Origin: Paramoeba atlantica
Taxonomy: Eukaryota > Discosea
Direction of reading: 5' to 3'
NCBI GenBank assembly: GCA_977017575.1
Contig: CDRNVI010000060.1
Span: forward strand, 124,001 to 188,000
Length of the DNA: 64,000 nt
Shown: piece by piece, positions 9,945 through 19,709 of the stretch
Layout: each line of letters starts with the position of its first letter
How positions within the stretch are numbered: the stretch's first letter is position 1
Notes under the pieces: generated by a model
What the model was told of the DNA's origin: nothing
Database searches by the model: none
Seen by the model: the letters and a program-made list of their open reading frames with translations, nothing else
Made by a program: the position numbers and the translations under genes

Positions 9945-10340
9945 TGATAAGCTAGGCCCTTCACACAGCTTGAGGGAGCTGGTTCCCTGAGGGGAAGGTC
10001 CGGGACAGTCCTTCCAGTACCAGGCCTGGTCGGATCTCGGCCCAGCCCTCTTAGAGTGAGGCCGCCGGGTATTATACGATGAGCGGGGTTCGAATTAGCC
10101 GTAAAGATTTCCGAACCTATTTCAGCGGGCTCTAGGGTAGGGGGGCACAAGGGTAGTAGGGAGCGAATGGCAAGAATGGAGTACATGGTGCTTAGACGGC
10201 GAGTTCGATTCTCGCTTATCGCATAACACCTGACATGGAAGAGGACATCTGCCTCGGAACTTCCAAATCTGTCTGTGAAGGGTGTGGCTTGCCAGTGCCC
10301 GTCCGGGGAAATCCGGACTGATTTGGATTTTGGGCTCTAG
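9945..10340. mobile_element. tRNA-derived SINE: two partial copies in opposite orientation
   Basis: The left part (about 9945-10140) reads on the minus strand and carries AATTCGAACCCCGCTCATCG followed by the SINE body (CACTCTAAGAGGGCTGGG, GGGAACCAGCTCCCTC). The right part (about 10145-10340) reads on the plus strand with an A-box-like TGGCAAGAATGG, a B-box-like GAGTTCGATTC at about 10205, and the SINE 3' end TCGGAACTTCCAAATCTGTC...GATTTGGATTTT. Both parts match the longer copy at 42055-42427. The RNA polymerase III boxes suggest a tRNA ancestor. No protein is encoded. Confidence 0.6.
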
Positions 10341-10574
10341 AGTGAAAATGATTCCTTAAAATCAGAACGTATGAAATTGTCAGACAACTTTCTCCGTCAT
10401 ATCACAAAATTTGAAGTAAAAAGAGTGTCAATTCAAAATTTGGTTTCTTCTTTTGGTATACTCGATACGAGAAAAAAATTCGCGCCTGCAAACAGGCTGC
10501 AGTTTTTGCGTTTTTGATGCACTGAATATGAGAAAGTGCGCTGGATAGGATAATCTAAGTGCACTATACATCAT

Positions 10575-11192
10575 TCATCCTTTCGTAAACCATGAATTGG
10601 GAATCCCCCACCAAGCATTAGTGGGTACAATATTTCTAGGGACTGATCCCTGCAGTTTGGGATTATTACGTATATCAAACCCAGAAGCGGCTTTAGCAAG
10701 GGACGAATGCTGAAGACATGAAAGATCCACGAAGCCACTGAAGTCACAACGCGATATATTCAATACAGAGATTCCGGTAGGAAGATGTTCGAAATACACT
10801 TCCCCGCTAAATAAATTATAATGTACCCACAATTTCTCCAAACCTGGTGGTAATGCAGAAAACTCTAGGGTGCCGCTCAACTGATTGTAAGATACATCTA
10901 AAAACTTTACAGACCGCGGTAGATGCTCCCAATGCAATGTTCCAAGTAGCCCTTGATAACTCCATGAAATATCTATGACTTCACCTTCATCATCACACTT
11001 CACATTGTCCCACTCACATGCAGGTGTGGCAGTACTCCAGGACTCATGTGGATTTTCAACATCACTGATAAACTTTGCGAGTTCATATTCCTGGGGGAGA
11101 AATGTGCCTCTCACCTTACTTGCACGCGATATTGAAGACAGTGGTACGTCCGCGTCCTGCGAACGTGTTTGTAGACAGCTTTTAGAAAACAT
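10575..11192 (-). CDS. Short leucine-rich repeat protein, 205 aa (LRR3)
   Basis: The family signature VRGTFLPQEYELAKFISDVE lies at about residues 28-47. The cap has C-E-W-D-NVKC and VIDISW. Only about three full LRRs follow (LPRSVKFLDVSYNQLSG, LPPGLEKLWVHYNLFSG, LPTGISVLNISRCDFSG), then a short C-terminal segment with NNPKLQGSVP. Its end resembles a normal terminal LRR cap, so the gene is probably complete rather than truncated, but it has about half the usual number of repeats. No anchor or signal peptide is evident. Confidence 0.82.
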   Translation of the reverse strand: MFSKSCLQTRSQDADVPLSSISRASKVRGTFLPQEYELAKFISDVENPHESWSTATPACEWDNVKCDDEGEVIDISWSYQGLLGTLHWEHLPRSVKFLDVSYNQLSGTLEFSALPPGLEKLWVHYNLFSGEVYFEHLPTGISVLNISRCDFSGFVDLSCLQHSSLAKAASGFDIRNNPKLQGSVPRNIVPTNAWWGIPNSWFTKG

Positions 11193-11667
11193 GTGTCATG
11201 TTGTTAAAAGAGGACTTTCTTTGAAAATGCATAAGACCATAAAAACAGCATAAAATGATACATTTTCGCAGCACTAAAGTAAATTCAATTAATTTATTCA
11301 TTAAATGACCATAATTTATACACAATACAGAATGTCTCAAATAGAGAGGAAAAAGGCTCTCATGGAAAGAATATCGGGGAGGGGGGGCGTTCGGTGAGTA
11401 ATTTGTAGCAAGTCCCGTTTGAAGAGTACTCATCGAACGGCGCGTCCTGTTGCTTGAGGAAAATAATTTACTGCAATTTGGGGGAAAAAACGTGCATTAA
11501 ACGCGCATCATGGAATTCCATCGACTTGAACTACAAAAACTGAATCTTTATTGCAGATCGCTGTATTCGTACTGGTGCTGTTGTTGTAATGGACAATTGG
11601 ACCATTGTAATTGGACAATTGCACCATTCACAATACTACTCGTCGATTTTTTCAGGATAACGACGCG

Positions 11668-12288
11668 CTACTCCGACGCGCAACTGTCGGAGCTGACTTC
11701 ATCAGACTCCTCGGGAGGGAAAGTAAAATGATCACGAATGCATTCCAAGAGATTGGCAAAGCGATTCTGCCATGAGACCTCCCGGCCATCATGCGTGTCG
11801 CCATACTTGACGCATTGCAACGCAACGTTGCGGCGCAACTCGAAAGTGGTGGCCCCGAAGTTGTAGTGCTGCAAGCGCACCCAATACTTGATTGTATTGT
11901 GTACGCTCTCGGCACCATTCGTATGGTACCCTTTTTCGCTTACAAATTTCTTACTGTGATTTACGGCGTAATGTCGACACACCTGGTGCACCCCCCTGTA
12001 TTTCCGCTTTCCTATAAAAGTCTCATCCACCTGAACCCGTCCAAACTCGTATTTAGCAACTTGCTCCTTGCGGAGTGCTGCGTTAGCAACCGAGTGTAAA
12101 ATTCCTTGGACAACTTTGCGATCCAGGTCGCGATTTCGAGATATCTGACCAGTGGAGGTGTTGTTCGCTATGTCCCCCCACACAAGTAACAAATTTCCAA
12201 GTGTTAAGTGCATCCTCATGCTTATATATTGTATAAGGCTCCCATTTTCCCGCTTTCTTTCAACAGGGATTCCGATTTCCGGGCTCAT
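11668..12288 (-). pseudogene. ISXO2/Merlin-type transposase, internally deleted
   Basis: VQVDETFIGKRKY (about residues 86-98) is the first catalytic Asp region of the ISXO2-like DDE fold, and VNHSKKFVSEKGYHTNGAE (about 108-126) is the conserved region around the end of the catalytic core. In intact family members about 60-80 residues, including the second Asp, separate these two blocks. Here they are joined by only about ten residues, so the core is deleted and the enzyme cannot work. The C-terminus is acidic (PPEESDEVSSDS). Eukaryotic relatives of this bacterial transposase family are the Merlin elements. Confidence 0.75.
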
Positions 12289-12439
12289 GATAAGTACAGA
12301 CGAGAATGTTCGGGGACCGCGGAATCTCCACCATACATGTATGATGGGGCCCGTGCACAGGACAAATGGGGTGATAAAAGAAGGTATGCTTCAACATCCA
12401 CGTGTACGCATTTTCACCTTGCGGAATATCCATGAGACT

Positions 12440-12870
12440 TCTCCAACGACGCTCACAGTTGGGCCTTGCTCGCAAACGGGGGCTTTTGCCTCCAGAAGTG
12501 GGCTTCGCTCAAAGGTGAGCCTTGCTCGCAAACGGGGGCTTTTGCCTCCATAAGTGGGCTACGCTCACAGCTGGGCCTTGCCTCTAGACAGGCAAACTAG
12601 GTGTCGCAGCATAGGAAAGCACATACACAATCTTGTGGAAGTGGCATAGGTTCTCAGTGCGCGACCCGCGCGCTGGAGCGCGCAGGTCGCCAAAAAATAT
12701 AATTATGTCCCAGGGCTACGCTCACAGTTGGGCCTTGCTCGCAAACGGGGGCTTTTGCCTCCAGAAGTGGGTTTCGCTCAAAGTTGGGCCTTGCTCACAA
12801 ACAGGGGCTTTTGCCTCCTGAAGTGGGCTACGCTCACAGTTGGGCTTTACCTCCAGACACGTAAACTAGG
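12440..12870. repeat. Tandem repeats of about 55 bp in two blocks
   Basis: Units built on TTGGGCCTTGCTCGCAAACG, GGGGCTTTTGCCTCC and AAGTGGGCTWCGCTCA recur about three times in 12445-12600 and three times in 12715-12870, separated by about 115 bp of unrelated sequence. They lie on the non-coding side of the Merlin-like transposase. The blocks also share a CTAGACAGGCAAACTAGG-like end, so the second block looks like a duplication of the first. Confidence 0.75.
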
Positions 12871-13307
12871 ACGCAACTGTCGCACCTGGAAAGGCATTAA
12901 ACATTCTTTTTGTGGTCGACCGTCGATTCCATGAATTACTCACGGAACGGGAAGCCCATTCCGTGAGTCTCATCGAACGGGGCGTTACTCACCGAATGGG
13001 CTCCCCGTTCAGTGAGTACTCATCGACGGAGACAATGCTTACTATAATCGCTTCCGCATTTACATCTCCTAGTCGTACAATTTCTAGGTTTTCTAGTAGT
13101 ACAATTCCAAGTGAATTCCAATTTGAAAACAACAACACCCAAAGAAGAGTCTAAAAAAATAACGTTTAAACAGTTTAGGTGATAGATCAGACCCGTTTAT
13201 TATTCCTTCACAATAACTTTATACCTTCGCAATAATTTTAAATCCTCGCAAACTACCACGAGATATGGTACAAATTAACGTACTATGCCAGGAGGACTGC
13301 GGGTCAA

Positions 13308-14027
13308 TTATGAGAAGTACTTTTTCGCCAGTGGAACAACATTACAGTCTATGATCTGAAACTTATCGTCCTGGACGTGAACTTCTGGGTTACCGGATAA
13401 ATCAAGAGCAATCAATTTACTTGGCAAGGCGTCCAGTCGTACGTAGCCGAAAAACGCGTTATTGGCCAAGGAGAGATAGCGAAGCATGGGGGGAAGGCAC
13501 GTTAAATCGGGCGTTCCAATAAAAGCGTTTCTGCTTAGGTAGACACTATCCATGTTTTGAGGTAAACATGTCAGGAGAGCTTCGCCAGAGAATTGATTAT
13601 GCGACAATGTAAGCGTATTCATGGCAGCCGAAAGCAAAGACAAATCAATGCCACGGTGAAAATTGTTGAAACTCAGATCCAGAACTTCGAGACTACTTGG
13701 GAGCCTCTCAATCGGAATGACTCCACCTAAATTGTTGCTCATCAAATTCAGTTTCACTAAAGTGTGTGGCAAGAACTCCCATTTTAGAAATCCAGAAATC
13801 CCTCGATGAGACCACTTAATTTCGGTTACTTGCTCAGATTCATTACACAAGATGCCTTCCCACTGGCATGCACGGTGACGCACGTTCCATGTTGGATATT
13901 TCTGCTGATTTGGGTAATTATCCGCAGCTCGCTGGGTTACGTCCGCTATCCACTTTGTGAGTTGATGTTCTTGAGGTGGGAGGTTGCCGCGCACTCTGGC
14001 GGCGCGAACAGAGATTCCGGAATCCAT
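13308..14027 (-). CDS. Leucine-rich repeat protein, 239 aa (LRR4)
   Basis: It starts with MDSGISVRAARVRGNLPPQE, the subfamily form of the PQEY signature, followed by a cap with C-Q-W-E-GILC and VTEIKW at about residues 54-72. Six LRRs fill about residues 83-215, and the tail reads VQDDKFQIIDCNVVPLAKKY. The first 85 and last 45 residues are almost identical to the protein at 19710-20429, while the central repeats differ strongly at exposed positions. No signal peptide or membrane segment is visible. Confidence 0.87.
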   Translation of the reverse strand: MDSGISVRAARVRGNLPPQEHQLTKWIADVTQRAADNYPNQQKYPTWNVRHRACQWEGILCNESEQVTEIKWSHRGISGFLKWEFLPHTLVKLNLMSNNLGGVIPIERLPSSLEVLDLSFNNFHRGIDLSLLSAAMNTLTLSHNQFSGEALLTCLPQNMDSVYLSRNAFIGTPDLTCLPPMLRYLSLANNAFFGYVRLDALPSKLIALDLSGNPEVHVQDDKFQIIDCNVVPLAKKYFS

Positions 14028-14039
14028 GGTAAAACTTGA

Positions 14040-15060
14040 GTGAAGGAAAAGTATATAATATACGGCCGTATTAAATACTTGGGAAAGATTCTAGATAGTT
14101 CAGATTTGCGCTGATTGTATAACTACCGCCCTACCGTCGATTGTAATCGACTATCCCATAATAAATATGAGAATTAAAATTATTAATTCAAAAAATATGT
14201 ATACAAAGAAAGATATGTCTCGAAGGATATGTATTATACATGAGGGGCTGCGGTTTATTATTCTGAAACAGCGCGAAACAGCGGTTTGTTTTTCAGACTT
14301 GCGTAGGTGATGAAAAGTCTGAAATTTCATGTACAAACTCATAGCATGTACTTAATAAAGTCCGTTGTGTTCTGTGATAACGTGTATGATTGCATATCAT
14401 GTGCAAAGTTTATGAGCACGATAAATATTTGGCATATTTGTGAAACTTATTTCATGAAACGCGTAACTGTGTTTGACAAGCCAGTAGTCCAGATTTCTCC
14501 TGAAGAACCTTCCGAGAAGGTGGCAAGCATCATGGAACGCGTAACCAGAGCCCTGTAATCTTTTTCTGAGAGAAAGAGGAGCATTGGTAATGTTCCTGTT
14601 GGTTCCTCTATCCTTTGTTACACAGTTCTTCTCCTGCAGCACCGAGGACATCTACTACTAGATGTGCGTCCACGTGAAGTGTACTTTCTGGGCTAGGCTG
14701 CCCAAGACATAGAAAGCTACCTTGAGGAGCAACAATTATATGATCCGCGACGAAAAGGCGAGGTGGGAGACCTTGTCGAGAGCTTGTGGCGCTCGGGGCA
14801 ACGGTCTCGCGCTTGCGCAGCATGGCGCCAAAATATTATCTCACCTTTCTCGACAAAAATTATCTCACCTTTTCTCGAAAAGTAGCGACAGATAACTAGA
14901 TTATAAATTACTTGAAAAAGCATACCAGATTGACTCGCCGGTGCATCCGAAAAAGAAAGTAAAGTTCACAATAGTGATAAATCAGCACGCACGGAATCCT
15001 TCTAGGCAGGTTCTTTTACGGGGGCCGAGGGTGACTGCACAGTTTATAAACAGTTCACTA
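14040..15060. other. Intergenic stretch with a short shared repeat
   Basis: No gene recognised. TATCTCACCTTTTCTCGAAA followed by AGTAGCGACAGATAACTAG (about 14858-14900) recurs almost exactly at about 26550-26592, so this is a dispersed repeat end of unknown type. Confidence 0.5.
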
Positions 15061-15062
15061 TA

Positions 15063-15713
15063 CAGTGGTTTCAAGATATCTCCCCCTCGCGGAAAATTGA
15101 TTTTTTTAATCCGTTTTCGCTCATTTTTGCAGCATTGGATAGATCTCGTTCTTCTTGTGAAGGGCTTTGCCGCTCTTTTTTTGTAGGGACCCCCTGGTAC
15201 CCCCTGCGCTCAAAAAAACATGATTTTTTTAAGACATTTTTCTGGAACACATCCATTTTTTTTAGTTTTTTTCATCATGAAAACAAGACCAAGCAACCCC
15301 AAGCGAGGTGAATACGTTGAGGGATGGAGCGACAAAAGAGAAGACAACCCCCCGATATCTCATAAATCTACGCTCTCTGTCCCCCTGTCTGATAGACTGC
15401 AAATAATTAAAAAATACGAAAACGGTGTGTCGATTCACAAATTAGCGTCAACTTTTGGACGTGACCGCCGTACAGTACGAAAATTTATTAACTTGTGGAA
15501 AGAAAAAGAAGATTTGTCCCCCCTAAAATCACCTAGTAAAATCGTGTTTTGGCTGTTTTTCAGGTCACCATATGAGCACCAGGGGGTCCCTATGAAAAAA
15601 AGGCGGCAAAGCTCTTCACCAGGGGAACGAGATCTCTCGTTTGCAACAAAAATCAGCCAAAACGAATAAAAAAAATCAAATTTCCGCGGGTGGGAGTTCA
15701 ATTGAAACCACTG
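15063..15713 (+). mobile_element. Tc1/mariner-type element with long inverted repeats
   Basis: The ends read CAGTGGTTTCAA and TTGAAACCACTG and are flanked by TA on both sides (15061-15062 and 15714-15715), the target duplication of the Tc1/mariner superfamily. The inverted repeats extend for about 145 bp, sharing AGATCTCGTTC, TGAAGRGCTTTGCCGC and AGGGACCCCCTGG blocks. Only about 350 bp separate them, holding one short ORF with a helix-turn-helix and no catalytic domain. It must therefore depend on a transposase made elsewhere. Confidence 0.85.
15277..15669 (+). CDS. Helix-turn-helix protein inside a Tc1-like element
   Basis: Starting at the internal Met (MKTRPSNPKRGEYVEG), the frame reaches a Tc1/pogo-type helix-turn-helix at about residues 35-75: PLSDRLQIIKKYENGVSIHK then LASTFGRDRRTVRKFINLWK. 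The rest of the frame reads through the right inverted repeat. No DDE/DDD catalytic residues are present. It could be a truncated transposase that still binds element ends, or plain decay. The real N-terminus is uncertain; an upstream in-frame ATG lies at 15220. Confidence 0.5.
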   Translation: MKTRPSNPKRGEYVEGWSDKREDNPPISHKSTLSVPLSDRLQIIKKYENGVSIHKLASTFGRDRRTVRKFINLWKEKEDLSPLKSPSKIVFWLFFRSPYEHQGVPMKKRRQSSSPGERDLSFATKISQNE

Positions 15714-15715
15714 TA

Positions 15716-16895
15716 ACTACGTAAGCTGTCTTCAATCATTTTGGTAGGATCTGGTGACCAGAGATACGTTTCCTGATGTACGTTTCCTGTTCTTTCACAC
15801 GTTGCTCAAAAATTGTCGACTGCAGTTACTTCTTAAGCAGCTTGTGAGCACATATTTAACTCCGTAGACTTTCTGCACTCTGATCTTCACTTAAAACTGA
15901 AGCCTGGCTTTGTTGGGCTAGAAATTGACATTCGATGTCGTCTAAAACGACCTGTTGGGTTTACAAATAGTGATATGAGCGATTCTTCTACTAAATCTTT
16001 AGAACAGACAGCTTCTGTTGACAATGGCCGCTTTGAGGACTCACTACATAAGCAATCAGCCACGATATGCTATCTACAAGCGAGTTGCTTCTCGTAGCTG
16101 TTTTCGGAAACTTCTTGCAGAGCCAACGTTTGACGCTGGAAGAATTCAAGATACAACAAACCGATACCGCGTTGTGCACCAAAATACAAGACACTATATC
16201 CCAAGATGATGACATGTGAAATTAATAGTACTAAGCGAATGAAGTGCAAGAGCTCCTGATATGGCGCGGAAAATTCCACTGGATGTGACCGCAATTCACT
16301 CGGGCTTTCGTCTTAAAAGTGCGCCGAAAAATGCACATGCTGTTCGCAGAGATTTCTTTCATAAAAAAAAATCTAACCTGAGATTTTGAGTCCTTGCGTT
16401 GAGAATAATTGTGCTTCTTTTTAGGAGACTATAATTAAATTCGTTTGATTCCGACTTTCACCTAGAAAGTGCACAGAAAAAAAACGAGATGTGTGCAGAG
16501 TTTTATTTGATAAAATCAATGTAACCTGAGATTTTGTGCCTCCCGTGCTTTAATAGACGTCGTCAATCATCCATAGATAAGAGGATGTCAGAGGTATTAG
16601 AGCAAGACATATACCTGCGACGGTATACCCTGTGACACAACATGGTACGGAAAGAGGTACAAAAGGCTGTGGAAGAATCACGACACACACAATAATACTA
16701 TTCATTCGACCAGCAGCGCCTGTTTTCTCAGACTGAAACCTCTTTTCCCAGAACTGACAAATACATAAGTATTTGTCGTATGTGAGTAGGGGAGGGGAGG
16801 TGACAATTATACATGTACAGGGGTGCGAATCTAAAGGTGGGGGGGTCTAAAATTCGTATTCCGTATTTATTCTTCTCCTATTTTAAGATACAATC
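15716..16895. other. Intergenic stretch containing a diverged tandem duplication
   Basis: No gene recognised. About 16298-16393 and 16447-16545 are diverged copies of each other, both with AGTGCRC, CAGAG, an A/T tract and TAACCTGAGATTTTG, at a spacing of about 149 bp. The rest shows no feature that I can name. Confidence 0.5.
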
Positions 16896-17984
16896 TTATC
16901 CTTCATATTTCCCTAAGGAGATGAAGTGCCACCCATCCTGGTCAAGCGCATTCCACCACGTGGAGTCCACAAGTTGCTTCGCTTCTTCCATCGTTTCGAT
17001 GCTCTTCTGAAGGGACTCAGGCACTGATCCGTTATAGGCGAACCAATCACCAGAAGTTGCGTCATATTTCGCAAACCGAGTTGGAATAGCACTCAAATCA
17101 GTTTTCATCCGAGGAGGGTTTGAAACACAAAGTGCGGATAACTTATGGGGTTTTCGATGCATATCTATGTACGCGGTAAGGTCGTTCTTAAAAAAAGAGA
17201 CAAATTTCATGGAATCGGGCAATATTGAAATGTCAATTTCGCCAACAAATTTATTGTCAGCCAGTGCAAGCCCATTCAGGGAACGCGACAGCCTTGAAAA
17301 ATCGAGCGATCCCGTGAAAGAGTTGTTATACAAGGAGAGGGATTTTAGCGAAGGTGGGAGGTGACTTACCTCGACCGAACCTTCCAAGCGGTTGCAGTCA
17401 AGGGCCAATGCTACAATGGATGCAGGCAACGATGTAAAGCACACAGGACCTGAAAAAGCGTTTTCATACAAATATAGAATCTGGATCTGTGAGGGTAAGG
17501 CGGTCACATCTAGCCCCCCGGTAAAATGGTTACTATGGCCCCAAAGTCGTGTCAATACTGCGGGAAGATCATTAAGAGGAAAGGAACCACTGAGTTGATT
17601 CCAGCCTACACGAAGATCGTTTAGCATATCCATTCGTCCAAGCTCGACCCGGCCGCTGAGGTTGTTTTTATGAACAAAGCATTTTTCTACGGTGCTGGGG
17701 ATAAATAAAAAGTTGAGGCGTCCTTGAAGCCCCATTTCATGCCATAGAATTTCAAAGACATCACGATTTGAGTTTACACTAATTCCGATCCAGTGCATTG
17801 CAGTTCGCTCCACAATCCACGAGGGATCAGGGTTAGAAACGTTGGCCACGAGTCTTGCAAGATTATATTCGGGTGGCATGACCGACTTGTGCACCTTGCA
17901 CGGCCGATTAGTGGATCTCTCCGAAGCAGAAAAGAGTGGTAATTTGAAATTGTTGCCGAACATTTTCATCTTGACCGGTATCAT
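16896..17984 (-). CDS. Leucine-rich repeat protein, 362 aa (LRR5)
   Basis: This is the closest paralogue of LRR2, with the same length, the PPEYNLARLVANVSNPDPSW signature (about residues 37-56), about eight LRRs and the same C-terminal non-LRR tail ending WWNALDQDGWHFISLGKYEG. Similarity continues for the last 90 residues almost without change, while the first LRRs (about 85-130) have diverged more. A short hydrophobic stretch near the N-terminus (FKLPLFSA) is weaker than in LRR2. The four-member tail subfamily sits within 15 kb on one strand, which points to local duplication. Confidence 0.87.
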   Translation of the reverse strand: MIPVKMKMFGNNFKLPLFSASERSTNRPCKVHKSVMPPEYNLARLVANVSNPDPSWIVERTAMHWIGISVNSNRDVFEILWHEMGLQGRLNFLFIPSTVEKCFVHKNNLSGRVELGRMDMLNDLRVGWNQLSGSFPLNDLPAVLTRLWGHSNHFTGGLDVTALPSQIQILYLYENAFSGPVCFTSLPASIVALALDCNRLEGSVEVSHLPPSLKSLSLYNNSFTGSLDFSRLSRSLNGLALADNKFVGEIDISILPDSMKFVSFFKNDLTAYIDMHRKPHKLSALCVSNPPRMKTDLSAIPTRFAKYDATSGDWFAYNGSVPESLQKSIETMEEAKQLVDSTWWNALDQDGWHFISLGKYEG

Positions 17985-18840
17985 GTCACAGGAATACGAT
18001 TACTTAACTACTTACTTAGCACTACTAAGTACTAACTACTTAATTACTACTACAAGCTATACCACCGCAGTAATATCAGAAATTCTCGAGATCTCACTAT
18101 CACGCTATGGGCGATATCACACCCCCCGCCCCCCAGGGCAAAAAACTCAAAAATCACACCGAAAAGCAAAATTACCCTAAGGGCTTTACTTTACAAACCT
18201 GCTCTAATTTTGTACATATTAAAGGGGGGAGGGAGAGGGGCGCATAGTAAAGGGGGGTCACAGTATGCTGATAGGATGCTGATAAAAGAATCCTCTTTAA
18301 TAGATCATGAAGAACGCGATCGAGTAATATAGGCCCTACAAATTTTATTTTAACCCTAATACCGGTATCGATGAAAAAGGTGAGTTTTCCAAAATATTTT
18401 ACTCCTGTCCCCTCAATTAAGCGCACTGGGTCAGTCCCCCCCAGTTTAAGAGCATATTTTGGAAACGAGTTTTTCGCTGTCAAAGCGCAGACATGGGCGC
18501 CGCGAATTTTCGAAAAGCCTCCGCGCTTCTCGATAGATTTTGACTATTTTCTCGTGCGCTGATTGACTTATTGTGTATTTTATCTTTATTGAAGCTTGTA
18601 TCATAATTAATTATTTTCATCTTCACTTAGCTTTACATTTTGTAGAATCGATTTCTCTCTTTCTTTTTTGAACAATGCCCACCCTTGATTCATGGATAAC
18701 CTTTCAGCGTCCATTGCCGAGGGTTGATGAAGTCGTTGTACGAAGTCAAAGCTCATCCAATCTAGCAGAACCCTCGTCTCCAAGGGAAATCACTGATTCA
18801 ACCACGAATTCCTAGAGGTCCTGCTACCCATCCCCCCACA
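17985..18840. other. Intergenic stretch with MITE-like ends
   Basis: TACT/ACTA-rich simple sequence lies at about 17995-18060. ACATATTAAAGGGGGGAGGG near 18217 and TAGTAAAGGGGGGTCACAGT near 18245 match the C/G-run, CACAGT-type ends seen at 28340, 48540, 48775 and 62840. No gene recognised. Confidence 0.5.
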
Positions 18841-19000
18841 ATGCAAGATCGCTTGGAGATTTGCCGCTCCCCTCTAAGCGTAACTCAGCTGTGTCACAAA
18901 TATGAAACAACAAGATGGACTATTATGAGGACGAAGAGCAATCGTGAGACTCACTACCAGGCTCCCATAACGATCCGAATCATCGATAACGATACTATCG
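18841..19000 (+). pseudogene. Possible transposase helix-turn-helix remnant
   Basis: A short frame reads MQDRLEICRSPLSVTQLCHK then YETTRWTIMRTK. The spacing and hydrophobic pattern resemble the N-terminal helix-turn-helix of pogo/Tc1-type transposases. It lies immediately beside a MITE with C-run ends. There is no catalytic domain, and the match is weak. Confidence 0.3.
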
Positions 19001-19018
19001 ATAACGATCCTACCGTAT

Positions 19019-19368
19019 ACCCCCCGCAGTAAGGTACCCCCCCTCCAGTAAGAGAGATTTGGCCCTTTTTGGGCTGACCCCCAGTAAGAGAGATTTGGAT
19101 CGGGAACCCCACTGGAGGCGTACACACGGTGTATAGGACGTAGGGGGTGAGTGTCCGCATGTCGTGGGCCTCGGGGGTAACCCAACTAAGCGTTTTAACA
19201 CGTTTTCAGAAGGTGTTTTTCAGAAGCAAAAGCAAAGTTTTTCAGAAGCAAAAATAGAAACAAAAGTTGGAGGAGAAGATATAACTGGCCAAAAAAGAAC
19301 ACCCCCCAGTAAGAGAGATTTGGCCATTTTGATCAAAATCCATTCTCGTACTGGGGGTGGGTATAGGG
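19019..19368. mobile_element. MITE with CCCCCAGTAA ends and internal direct repeats
   Basis: The left end reads TATACCCCCCGCAGTAAG and the right end GTACTGGGGGTGGGTATA. Inside, the 19-mer CCCCAGTAAGAGAGATTTGG-type unit occurs three times in direct orientation (about 19040, 19080 and 19305). The element at 21759-22057 has the same architecture. No coding capacity; limits are approximate. Confidence 0.6.
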
Positions 19369-19709
19369 GTACTAGGGGGTGGGTATGACATGAATAATCA
19401 TGTAGCTGCGAAGGTTGATCGTATCGGGACACTGCATGCTTTGAAGTTGTTAGACTACTATAGTATACGAAACTTATCTTGCTCCAAGTTATAAAAAATT
19501 GCCTTACGCGATGGAGGAATCCCGAAGATCTCGGGATACTGAAATTCAAAGAGGATATCGTTCTCCGTTACAATCGACAACAAAACACCAATCGACAGAA
19601 AAATACGCCTTTTCTTTTTTAGCATTCCAACGCAGAAAGAGGCCTCACAGTGCCTTTTTTGGGGACGTAGTGCCGGATATCTATGGGGGTTAACGGCAAT
19701 CCCATATCA

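Larger units (their letters stand above)
11385..13030 (-). mobile_element. Merlin-like (IS1595/ISXO2-type) DNA transposon, degraded
   Basis: A transposase pseudogene (11668-12288) is flanked by inverted sequence: GGCGTTCGGTGAGTAA near 11386 on the left and TTACTCACCGAATGGG near 12985 on the right, both next to TACTCATCGA-type sequence. I take these as decayed terminal inverted repeats; the outer limits are approximate and no target duplication was established. The right half (12440-12870) is non-coding and filled with tandem repeats. Confidence 0.5.

Noticed and set aside
12440-12870. CRISPR-like array
   Set aside because: Repeats are contiguous and diverged without unique spacers, and the setting is a eukaryotic transposon.
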